Assembly: GCF_041261205.1 (NCBI RefSeq)
Contig: NZ_JBGCCH010000032.1
Coordinates: 1 to 64,000 of the forward strand
Origin: Catenulispora sp. MAP5-51
Lineage (GTDB): Bacteria; Actinomycetota; Actinomycetes; Streptomycetales; Catenulisporaceae
Direction of reading: 5' to 3'
DNA: 64,000 bases
Shown here: one piece after another, positions 19,331 through 26,776 of the stretch
How the letters are laid out: every line of letters begins with the position of its first letter
How positions within the stretch are numbered: the first letter of the stretch is position 1
Made by a program: the position numbers and the translations under genes
The notes under the pieces: model-generated
The model's database searches: none
What the model saw: only the letters and a program-made list of their open reading frames with translations
Told to the model about the DNA's origin: nothing

Positions 19331-19480
19331 AATCCATTCGGCACGGTAGGCCGCACACGCCAGCGCTTGGCACTGGTGTGCGAATCCGGCATCAGTGAAC
19401 CGACACCCGCGCCGCCCGTTCATCAGCCATAAGGCTCACAGCGCTCGCGGACTCCCCGGGCCCGGGCCGACCGTTGAGCC

Positions 19481-20347
19481 ATGACCACGACGCCCGAACC
19501 GCCCCCGGCCCACGACGACGAGTCCGGCGCGAGTGGCGCGTCGGGTGTGAGCGACCCGACCGGTGCGGCCTCAGCCGGCGCGACCTCGGGCGGTGCCGCG
19601 GCGGGGTCCGGGCTCGGCGCCGGTGCCGGGACCGGCGGGCCGACCAACCCGGCCGGCCCCGCTGCCGCCGGCGAGCCGGCCGACTCCGCCGATGACCGCT
19701 TCGATCGCCGGATCGCCCTTGGGGTGGTCGCGGCGCTGGCCGTGGTGGGTACCGTTGGGCCGTTCGGGTGGCATTTGCTGTCGAATGTGACCGGGTCTTC
19801 GAATGCGTCCGGTGGTGTGGCCGCGGTGGCCGCTGGCGGTGGGGGTGCTGGGGCGAACGGTGCCGCGGCCGTGATTGTCGCCACTACTAGCAGCCCGAGT
19901 GCCAGTCCCACCACGTCGGGCAATTCCGCCGCCGCGAGTGCGAGTGCCTCGTGCTCCGCCGCGGTCGCCGGGGCCAAGACGGGCAGTGGTACGGCCCCGT
20001 CCGTCAATGCCTGGGTCGTCAAGGCCGCGCCGAGTGTCAGCGCTCTTCGGACCGACTCCGCCACGCTGAAGGCCGTCGTCGTGAGCCAGGACGCGGCCGC
20101 CGTCCCCGCCGCCGCCAAGGCCCTGTGCGACAACGTCAGTACCGCGAGTCTGCTCGACGCCAATCCCGAAGCCGTCAACGCCACCGGCTGGCAGGCCGCG
20201 CTGAGCGCCTACGTCGCCGCCGCGACCGACGCCCTGGCCGGCGCCAACCATCCGGCCTACTTCCAGGCCGCTCAGGCCCAGCTCGCGCAAGGCGAACAGG
20301 AACTCGACGTGCTCACCGCGCACATCACCGCCACAGCAAACCAGTGA
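19481..20347 (+). CDS. membrane-anchored secreted protein of unknown function
   Basis: 288 aa, not recognised. About 70 residues of Ser/Gly/Ala-rich disordered N-terminus precede a membrane helix (IALGVVAALAVVGTVGPFGWHLL, split over about 77-99). A Ser/Thr/Ala linker and a mostly helical extracellular domain (about 160-288) with two cysteines (SCSAAV and ALCDNV) follow. The domain ends in an amphipathic helix (YFQAAQAQLAQGEQELDVL). The ATG at 19481 has only a weak ribosome binding site. A 14-bp tandem repeat begins inside its stop codon. Confidence 0.65.
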   Translation: MTTTPEPPPAHDDESGASGASGVSDPTGAASAGATSGGAAAGSGLGAGAGTGGPTNPAGPAAAGEPADSADDRFDRRIALGVVAALAVVGTVGPFGWHLLSNVTGSSNASGGVAAVAAGGGGAGANGAAAVIVATTSSPSASPTTSGNSAAASASASCSAAVAGAKTGSGTAPSVNAWVVKAAPSVSALRTDSATLKAVVVSQDAAAVPAAAKALCDNVSTASLLDANPEAVNATGWQAALSAYVAAATDALAGANHPAYFQAAQAQLAQGEQELDVLTAHITATANQ

Positions 20348-20401
20348 TCAGTAGCCGCTGATCAGTAGCCACCGACCAGTAGCCGCTGACCAGTGACCGG
20401 C
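20346..20401. repeat. 14-bp tandem repeat, four copies, overlapping a stop codon
   Basis: Four head-to-tail copies (20346, 20360, 20374, 20388) of a unit like GATCAGTAGCCGCT. The first begins within the stop codon of the preceding gene (20345-20347), and the last copy (GACCAGTGACC) repeats that gene's own terminal codons. It fills half of the spacer to the convergent ABC ATPase gene. Confidence 0.85.
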
Positions 20402-20457
20402 GATAGGCGACACCAGCACCAACGACGTCGCCGGCTGCGTGCCAGCCAACCCACCCT

Positions 20458-21543
20458 CTACCGCCCCACCCGCAGCCCGCTCTCCCCGTCAAAAAGGTGA
20501 ATCTCCCGCGGATCCGGCACCACCCCGACATGAGCGCCCGCCCGCGGCGCGTCATACTCGTCGCAGCGCACGATCACCGTCCGCCGCGCGCGTCCCGTGC
20601 CCATCTCGCAGTGCAGATACGCCGTGTGCCCCAAGCGCTCCACCACGCCGACCGTGGCGTAGATCCCGTTTCCGGGTGCCGCGATCTTCGCGTGCTCCGG
20701 CCGGAATCCGACCAGCACCGATGGGGACGTCAGGGGCTGCGCCACCTCCACCGGCACCTCGAACACGTCCAGTTCGCCGATCAGGGCCCAGCCGTGCTTG
20801 TACGTGCCCGGCACCAGGTTCATCGCCGGGGAGCCGACGAAGCCGGCCACGAACTCGTTCACCGGATGGTCGTACAGGCGGCGCGGGGTGTCGACCTGCT
20901 GGAGCATGCCGCGGTTCATGATGGCGATGCGGTCGCCCATCGCCATGGCCTCGACCTGGTCGTGGGTCACGTACAGGGTCGTGATGCCGCTGCGGCGCTG
21001 CATGTCCGCGATCTTCGCCCGCGCCGAGGCCCGCAGCTTCGCGTCCAGGGCGCCGAGCGGCTCGTCCATCAGGAACACGCGCGGTTCGCGCACCATCGCT
21101 CGGCCGATCGCCACGCGCTGCTGCTCGCCGCCGGACAGGGTCTTCGGGAGCCGGTCCAGGCGCTCGGTCAGGTTCAGTTCCGCGGCTATGCGGCGGACTC
21201 GGCGGGATACGGCCGAGGCCGGGGCGCCTGCCAGTTCCATGCGGAAGCCCAGGTTGCGCGCCACCGTCATGTGCGGGAAGAGCGCGTAGCTCTGGAAGAC
21301 CATGGCCAGGTCGCGGTCGCCGGGGGGCATGCCCTCCAGGTCCCGGCCGTCGACCAGGACCTGGCCGCCCTGGACCTCCTCCAGGCCGGCGAGCATGCGC
21401 AGCGCCGTGGTCTTGCCGCAGCCCGAGGGGCCCAGCAGGACCAGGAACTCGCCGTCCCCCACGGACAGTGTCAGATTGTCAACGGCCTTGCGTTTCCCTT
21501 CCGGGTACGTGCAACTTGCGCGAATGAAATCGACTGTCGCCAC
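20458..21543 (-). CDS. sugar-type ABC transporter ATPase, MsiK/UgpC-like
   Basis: 361 aa. Walker A GPSGCGKT, Q-loop VFQSYALFPHMTV, signature LSGGEQQRVAIGRA, Walker B VFLMDEPLGALDAKL and switch His in YVTHDQVEAMAMGDR are intact. A C-terminal regulatory OB/TOBE part (PSVLVGFRPEHAKI...) is present. The GTG at 21543 giving VATVDFIRASCTYPEG matches the MATVxF starts of actinobacterial MsiK; a GTG at 21561 is the alternative. No permease or binding protein is nearby, as with MsiK, the shared ATPase for several sugar importers. Confidence 0.88.
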   Translation of the reverse strand: MATVDFIRASCTYPEGKRKAVDNLTLSVGDGEFLVLLGPSGCGKTTALRMLAGLEEVQGGQVLVDGRDLEGMPPGDRDLAMVFQSYALFPHMTVARNLGFRMELAGAPASAVSRRVRRIAAELNLTERLDRLPKTLSGGEQQRVAIGRAMVREPRVFLMDEPLGALDAKLRASARAKIADMQRRSGITTLYVTHDQVEAMAMGDRIAIMNRGMLQQVDTPRRLYDHPVNEFVAGFVGSPAMNLVPGTYKHGWALIGELDVFEVPVEVAQPLTSPSVLVGFRPEHAKIAAPGNGIYATVGVVERLGHTAYLHCEMGTGRARRTVIVRCDEYDAPRAGAHVGVVPDPREIHLFDGESGLRVGR

Positions 21544-21736
21544 ACCGCCACCGCACTTCACAGCCCAGGTGACCGGCCTCGGTCCGCCCCGCCGCGCCGG
21601 TTTTGAACGCGGACGTTACGCCTGGCTGAACGGTGTCGCAATACCCTTCCTCTTTTGTCCTTCTCCGGGCGCCGGACATGACGCCAAGTGCGGCATATGA
21701 CCGCAGGGTAAATGTGTAATTCTCATCTTGGGCTGT

Positions 21737-21784
21737 GGAACTTGCCGGGGAACTTGCCGGGGAACTTGCGGGGGAACACGCCTG
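21737..21784. repeat. 12-bp tandem repeat, four copies
   Basis: Head-to-tail copies of GGAACTTGCCGG at 21737, 21749 and 21761 (one change), with a degraded fourth at 21773. It lies in the 296-base spacer between the starts of the MsiK-like gene and the stop of the downstream thiolase-like gene. Nothing else recognisable is in that spacer. Confidence 0.8.
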
Positions 21785-21839
21785 CCGAAGGCGCACCCCG
21801 GACGCCGGCGATGAAGGCGGCCCGAACCACGCCCGGCGG

Positions 21840-23021
21840 CTACGGCTTGTTCGCCCCGACGGCCCACATGGCGAAGAATTGAGATCCGCCGCCATACGCG
21901 TGTCCCAAAGCCAGCCGCGAACCGTCCACGGCGGCCTCCACCTGATGCTCCCCGGCCTGGCCGCGCACCTGCTGGGCGGCCTCGGCGAAGCGGATCATGC
22001 CCGAGGCCCCGATCGGGTTCGACGACAGCACTCCCCCGGACGGGTTCCACGGGATGTCGCCCTCGAACGCGGTCGCGCCGGCCTCGGTGAGCTTCCAACC
22101 CGCGCCCTTCTCCGCGAACCCGAGGTTCTCCAGCCACATCGGCTCGTACCACGAGAACGGCACATACACCTCGGCCGCGGCGAACTGCCGCCGGGGCTCG
22201 GTGACGCCGGCCTGCCGGTACACGTCGGCCGCGCAGTCGCGCCCGGCCCGCGGGTCCACGCTGTCCCGGCCGGCCATGCCCATCGGCTCCGAGCGCATCG
22301 CCGCACCGTGCACCCAGGCCGGACGCCGCCCGGTCGCGGCGCTCGCGGCCTCGGCCGCCCGCTCCGAGGCCAACACCATCGCCACTGCACCGTCCGAAGA
22401 AGGACAAGTCTCCAGATAGCGAATCGGATCCCACAACATCATCGATTCCTCGACCATCGCGAGGTCGATGTTCGGGATCTTCAAATGCGCGTAGGGATTA
22501 CGCAACGCATTGATCCGGTCCTTGACCGCAACCATCATCCCGATATTGGCCGGAGCGCCGGAACGCCGTATATAAGCCCGAATATACGGCGCGAAATACC
22601 CGCCGGCGCCGACCACCAGGGAGGCGGAGAACGGCGAGTGCGTGGACAGCGCCCACGTCGCGTTCGACTCCGACTGCTTCTCGAACGCCACCACCAGCAC
22701 CCGCTCGTGCACCCCGGCCTGCACCTGCGAGGCCCCGACCAGCGTGGTCGAACCGCCGACCGAGCCGGCGGTGTGCACCCGCATCATCGGCTTGCCGGCG
22801 GCGCCGAGCGCGTCGGCCAGGTACAGCTCGGGCGTGGCCACGCCCTCGAACATGTCCGGGGCCTTGCCCAGCACCACCGAGTCGATGTCCGCGAACGTCA
22901 GCCCGGCGTCCTCCAGCGCGCGCAGGGCCGCCTCGCGGACCAGCCCGGCCAGGGACACGTCGGCGCGCTTGGTGCGGTACTCGGTCTGCCCGACGCCGAT
23001 CACGGCGCAACGGTTACCCAT
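21840..23021 (-). CDS. thiolase-like lipid-transfer protein, Ltp3-like
   Basis: 393 aa, thiolase fold (CAVIGVGQTEYRTKRADVSLAGLVREAALRALEDAGL at the N-terminus; SNPIGASGMIRFAEAAQQVRGQAGEHQV near the C-terminus). The position of the nucleophilic cysteine reads HTAGSVGGST, so it is not a classical thiolase. Such Cys-less proteins pair with DUF35 proteins and can act as aldolases in steroid side-chain breakdown. Length and order match M. tuberculosis Ltp3 (Rv3523). The ATG at 23021 has a GGGGAG site at good spacing; a GTG at 23027 overlaps the preceding stop. Last gene of a four-gene operon. Confidence 0.82.
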   Translation of the reverse strand: MGNRCAVIGVGQTEYRTKRADVSLAGLVREAALRALEDAGLTFADIDSVVLGKAPDMFEGVATPELYLADALGAAGKPMMRVHTAGSVGGSTTLVGASQVQAGVHERVLVVAFEKQSESNATWALSTHSPFSASLVVGAGGYFAPYIRAYIRRSGAPANIGMMVAVKDRINALRNPYAHLKIPNIDLAMVEESMMLWDPIRYLETCPSSDGAVAMVLASERAAEAASAATGRRPAWVHGAAMRSEPMGMAGRDSVDPRAGRDCAADVYRQAGVTEPRRQFAAAEVYVPFSWYEPMWLENLGFAEKGAGWKLTEAGATAFEGDIPWNPSGGVLSSNPIGASGMIRFAEAAQQVRGQAGEHQVEAAVDGSRLALGHAYGGGSQFFAMWAVGANKP

Positions 23022-23023
23022 GC

Positions 23024-23962
23024 TCACCGCTCCCCTTCGAGGACGCATACAAGGTTGTGCTGCAAGCACGGCCCGGCGGTAGCGTGCGCCACCACACGCT
23101 CCGCGCTCCCGTCGTGGATCCGCGCGGCCGCCTCGCCGATCCGGATCAGCCCGGTCGCCATGATCGGATCGGCCTTGCGCGGGCCACCGGAGGCGTTCAC
23201 CACGGTCTTCTCGCCGAGCCCCAACTCCTGGCGCAGCAACGCCTCCTCGTGCTCGAAGCGCGTGTGCAGCTCCGCGAACTCCACAGGCCCCGCGCCCACG
23301 CCGGCCTTCTCCGCCGCCAGACGCGCCGACACGCTGCGCGTCAGGTCCCGCGCCCCGATCCCGTGCGGTTCGATCCGGTGGTCCAGCCCCCGGATCCACG
23401 CCGGCCGCGCGCACACCCGCCGCGCCGCGTCTCCGGCGGCCAGCAGCACCGCGGCGGCGCCGTCCGTGGCCGGCGGCGGCGTGGGATCCGGGTCGACGTC
23501 GAACCCGGCGTCCTTCAGCGCCCGCGCCTGGAGCCCGGCCATCGCGACGTGCCCCGGGACCAGCGGCGCCAGGTAGTAGGGGTCGTATCCCAATGAGCTG
23601 ATGCCGACCTGGTCGCCGACCGTGCCCTTGCCGAATCCGTAGACCAGCGCGACATCGACGTCGCCGTGCTGGATCCGCACCCACGCCTCGTACAGCGCCC
23701 AGGCCGCGTCCTGCTCGACATGGCTCTCGGCGATCGGCGGCCACGCGCCGATGGTGTCCAGCGCCGCGACGAACGAGAACGGCGTGCCGACCAGGTAGTC
23801 GTTGGACCCCGAGCAGGTGAAGCCGATCTCGGAGCGTTCCAGCCCGGTCGCCCCGAGCACCTCGTTCACCAGCGGCATGACCAGGTCCGCCTCGGTCCAC
23901 CCGAGGTCGGAGAAGCTGTGTTCGCTCTGCGCGAAGCCGACGACCGCGACATCCCTCATCAC
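23024..23962 (-). CDS. short thiolase-like lipid-transfer protein, Ltp4-like
   Basis: 312 aa. Thiolase fold with no cysteine at the nucleophile position (the segment reads AESHVEQDAAWALYEAW). C-terminal features NASGGPRKADPIMATGLIRIGEAA and TAGPCLQHNLVCVLEG are kept, including the HxRFEHEE-type His region. In M. tuberculosis ltp4 (Rv3522) sits between a DUF35-type gene and ltp3, as this gene does here. It may form a hetero-complex with its neighbours. GTG start at 23962 overlaps the upstream stop (GTGA); an ATG follows at 23959. Confidence 0.8.
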   Translation of the reverse strand: MMRDVAVVGFAQSEHSFSDLGWTEADLVMPLVNEVLGATGLERSEIGFTCSGSNDYLVGTPFSFVAALDTIGAWPPIAESHVEQDAAWALYEAWVRIQHGDVDVALVYGFGKGTVGDQVGISSLGYDPYYLAPLVPGHVAMAGLQARALKDAGFDVDPDPTPPPATDGAAAVLLAAGDAARRVCARPAWIRGLDHRIEPHGIGARDLTRSVSARLAAEKAGVGAGPVEFAELHTRFEHEEALLRQELGLGEKTVVNASGGPRKADPIMATGLIRIGEAAARIHDGSAERVVAHATAGPCLQHNLVCVLEGER

Positions 23963-25011
23963 ACGTACTCCTCAAACCGCTCGAACGGGATGTCGGGCTC
24001 GCCGGTCGGCGCGAACCACTTCAGGTTCTTCACCGACCGCGTCCGCTCGGCGTCCGGCACCCACACCGCCCGCACCCGCATCCCGATCCGAACGTCCTGC
24101 CACGGCACGTCGGAGATGAGGACGAGCATCGCGATGTCGGCGCCGTCCAGCAGCACATAGCCGCTGATGAACGGCACCTCCGGAGCGCCGGCCGCCGGGA
24201 CGTTGTTGACCGCGAACGTGGTCAGCACCCCGGTGTCCGGCAGGTCCACCCACTCGGTCGCGGGCAACCCGTCCGCAGGGCACGCGCCGCGCGGCGGGAC
24301 GTAGACCTTGCCGCACGCCGCACACCGCGTCGCGCGGATCTGCCCCTCAGCCATGCCGTCGATGAAGTGGTTCCACACCGTCCCGGGCCGCAGCCGGTAC
24401 TCCAGCCGGTGCGGCAGCGTGACCACCGTGACCGGTTCAAGTTCCGCCTCCCCGGCGAGCGCCTCCGCTTCCCCGGCAAGTGCCTGCCCCTGCGCCGGCG
24501 CCGGCACCTCGGCCGGACCTTCTCCGGGCACGAAGCAGGTGATGTCCTTGACCGAACCGGTCCGCTCCGCGCGCCAGGTCGCGTGCACCCGCATCCCGGT
24601 CGCCATCGCCTCCGCCGAACCGCTGTCCACGGCGTGCAGCATCGCGGTGTCCGCACCGTCGGGCTTCACCAGCGCCCAGGCGAAGGGCCGGTCCAGCGGA
24701 TGGTCCGGGCGCGGTGCGTCGACCCAGGTCCAGCTGGTCACGGTCCCGGCCGGGCCGACCTCGACCCAGTCCTCGTCGGCGGCGCCGAGGGCGGCCGCGG
24801 TGACCGGGTCGTACTCGGTCGGCGGGAACAGGACCTTGCCGTCGGGGGTCTTCACACCGTAGATCCGCCCGGAGCGCAGGCCGGTCAGGAAGCGGCCGAT
24901 CACCGGGCCGGTGGAGCGGGTGTAGCCGCCGGGGAACTCCAGGACGTGCACCGCGTGCCCGTCGGAGGAGGAGGCCGGTGTGGGCGCGGTCTGAGTCGGC
25001 TGAGTAGTCAT
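23959..25011 (-). CDS. tandem DUF35 OB-fold / zinc-ribbon acyl-CoA-associated protein
   Basis: 350 aa with two DUF35-type units. The N-terminal unit (about 25-180) has the OB-like part (IYGVKTPDGKVLFPP, VTSWTWVD, PFAWALVKPDGADTAMLH) but no zinc cysteines. The C-terminal unit (about 215-345) has a zinc ribbon (RCAACGKVYVPPRGACPADG) and OB strand pairs (GVLTTFAVNN, PFISGYVLLDGADIAML). DUF35 proteins bind acyl-CoA partners and stabilise Cys-less thiolases and MaoC-like hydratases. Stop overlaps the Ltp4-like start; 16 bases downstream of the acyl-CoA synthetase. Confidence 0.8.
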   Translation of the reverse strand: MTTQPTQTAPTPASSSDGHAVHVLEFPGGYTRSTGPVIGRFLTGLRSGRIYGVKTPDGKVLFPPTEYDPVTAAALGAADEDWVEVGPAGTVTSWTWVDAPRPDHPLDRPFAWALVKPDGADTAMLHAVDSGSAEAMATGMRVHATWRAERTGSVKDITCFVPGEGPAEVPAPAQGQALAGEAEALAGEAELEPVTVVTLPHRLEYRLRPGTVWNHFIDGMAEGQIRATRCAACGKVYVPPRGACPADGLPATEWVDLPDTGVLTTFAVNNVPAAGAPEVPFISGYVLLDGADIAMLVLISDVPWQDVRIGMRVRAVWVPDAERTRSVKNLKWFAPTGEPDIPFERFEEYV

Positions 25012-25027
25012 CTGGCGATCCCGGGCC

Positions 25028-26596
25028 TCAGATCGCGCTCTGGTGGCCGGCCCAGTACGGGTCGCGCAGCCGTCGCTTGAACAGCTTGCCGTTGGGCTCG
25101 CGCGGCAGCTGGTCGGTGAAGTCCAGGGTCTTGGGCCACTTCAGCCGCGCCAGCCGGCCGTCCAGGGAGCCGATGATCTCCTGGGCCAGTTCCTCGGAGC
25201 GCTCGTAGCCCTCGTTGAGCTCGACCACGGCCTTGATCTGCTCGCCCCAGTCCTCGTCCGGGATGCCGAACACCGCGACGTCGCCGACGGCCGGATGGCG
25301 CAGCAGCTCGCCCTCGATCTCGGCCGGGTAGATGTTGACGCCGCCGGAGATGATCATGTCGATCTTCCGGTCGCACAGGTAGAGGAACCCGTCCTCGTCG
25401 AAGTACCCGATGTCGCCGACCGTGAAGAAGCCGTCGCGGCGGTTGGCCTCGGTCTTGGCCTTGTCGCCCTTGTACTCGAACTCGCCGATCATCATCTTCA
25501 TGTAGACGGTGCCGGGGATGCCCGTGGCGACCTCGGCGCCGTCGTCGTCCAGCGCCTTGACCTCGCTGATCGGCCAGGCCTTGCCGACCGTGCCGGGATG
25601 GGCGATCCACTCCTCGGGGGTGGCGATGGTGCCGCCGCCCTCGGTCGCGGCGTAGTACTCGTAGATGACCGGGCCCCACCAGTCGAGCATCGCGCGCTTG
25701 ACGTGCTGCGGGCACGGCGCGGCGGCGTGGATCGCGACCTTCATGGAGGACACGTCATAGCGCTGCTTCACCTCCTCCGGCAGGTGGAGCATGCGGTGGA
25801 ACTGGGTCGGGACCATGTGCGTGTGCGTGGCCTTGGTCCGCTGGATCATCTCCAGCGTGCCCTCGGGCGTCCACTTGTCCATCAGCGCCAGCGTGTGCCC
25901 CATCTGCAGCGCGTTGCCGCCGAACTGGGTGACCGCGGTGTGGTAGTTCGGCGAGGTGACCAGGTGCACACCGCCGCCGCCGGGGGTGATGCCGAAGAAG
26001 CCGGGCAGGACGGTCCCCAACTCGGCCATGTCGTCCGGGTCCTGGCCGGACAGCGTGCGCCGCACGCCCTTGGGCTTGCCGGTGGTCCCGGAGGTGTAGT
26101 GCATGGCGGTGCCGTAGCTGCGGTTCTCGGGGTTGTCAGCGCTCTGGCCGGCACGGAACTGCTCCAGCGGCGTGAAGCCGGGGATGTCGCCGCCGACGCT
26201 GATCAGCGCCTCCTTCGGCAGCCCCTGCCCCTCCTTCTCCAACTCGGCGACGGCAGCCAGGCCGATCTCGGCGAAGCGCGCGTGGCAGAAGAAGGCCTTG
26301 GCCTCGGCGTCGTGGATGATGTAGGCGATCTCGGGGCCGGCGAGATGGAAGTTGATCGGGGTGTAGTAGAACGCGGCCTGGAGCGCGGCGGCGTAGATCT
26401 CGACCATCTCCACCACGTTGGGCATCAGCAGCGTGAGCCCGTCGCCGTCGGCCAGGCCGAGGGCGCGCAGCGCGTGCACGGTCTGGTTGGCGCGCGCCAG
26501 GACGTCGCCGGCCTTGTGCTCGCCGCCGGCTTCCTCGATGACGGCGGTCCAGTCGGGGTTGGCTTGCGCGATTCTCCAGAAACCCAGCCCTGCCAT
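25028..26596 (-). CDS. acyl-CoA synthetase, first gene of the lipid operon
   Basis: 522 aa ANL-superfamily ligase. Phosphate loop HYTSGTTGKPKGVRR, YEYYAATEGGG, TVGDIGYFDEDGFLYLCDRKIDMIISGGVNIYPAEIEGEL and the catalytic lysine in REPNGKLFKRRLRD are clear. The ATG at 26596 follows GGGAG at 6 bases; an ATG at 26620 has none. The family resembles actinobacterial FadD ligases for steroid or branched side chains. It leads the operon with DUF35, Ltp4-like and Ltp3-like genes, and a KstR-like palindrome lies about 95 bases upstream. The steroid substrate is inferred. Confidence 0.87.
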   Translation of the reverse strand: MAGLGFWRIAQANPDWTAVIEEAGGEHKAGDVLARANQTVHALRALGLADGDGLTLLMPNVVEMVEIYAAALQAAFYYTPINFHLAGPEIAYIIHDAEAKAFFCHARFAEIGLAAVAELEKEGQGLPKEALISVGGDIPGFTPLEQFRAGQSADNPENRSYGTAMHYTSGTTGKPKGVRRTLSGQDPDDMAELGTVLPGFFGITPGGGGVHLVTSPNYHTAVTQFGGNALQMGHTLALMDKWTPEGTLEMIQRTKATHTHMVPTQFHRMLHLPEEVKQRYDVSSMKVAIHAAAPCPQHVKRAMLDWWGPVIYEYYAATEGGGTIATPEEWIAHPGTVGKAWPISEVKALDDDGAEVATGIPGTVYMKMMIGEFEYKGDKAKTEANRRDGFFTVGDIGYFDEDGFLYLCDRKIDMIISGGVNIYPAEIEGELLRHPAVGDVAVFGIPDEDWGEQIKAVVELNEGYERSEELAQEIIGSLDGRLARLKWPKTLDFTDQLPREPNGKLFKRRLRDPYWAGHQSAI

Positions 26597-26689
26597 GCGC
26601 GACTCCCGCCTTGGAGACATCTGATGGATCGTCAGTAGTGGAGTACAACACGGCCCCTGAGAGGCTGCAAGGGTTTCGCGGGGCAGAAC

Positions 26690-26703
26690 TAGAACGAGTT
26701 CTC
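26690..26703. promoter_or_regulatory. KstR-like palindrome before the acyl-CoA synthetase operon
   Basis: The 14-mer TAGAACGAGTTCTC fits the KstR consensus TNNAACNNGTTNNA at every fixed position but the last. Its core AGAACGAGTTCT is a perfect 5+5 inverted repeat with a 2-base centre. It sits 94-107 bases upstream of the first gene. A second match lies at 30361-30374. No TetR gene is in the window, so the regulator would be encoded elsewhere. Confidence 0.5.
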
Positions 26704-26776
26704 GTTCGCCCGGGAACGCTTGCCGACGGCTCGCCGGCGAGCGATGCGCGGTGCCGACGAGCCGTGGCAGGAACCG

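Noticed and set aside
18516-19349. A 277-codon plus-strand gene across the repeat field
   Set aside because: Composition follows the DNA repeats, frames exist on both strands, no domain or ribosome binding site is evident.
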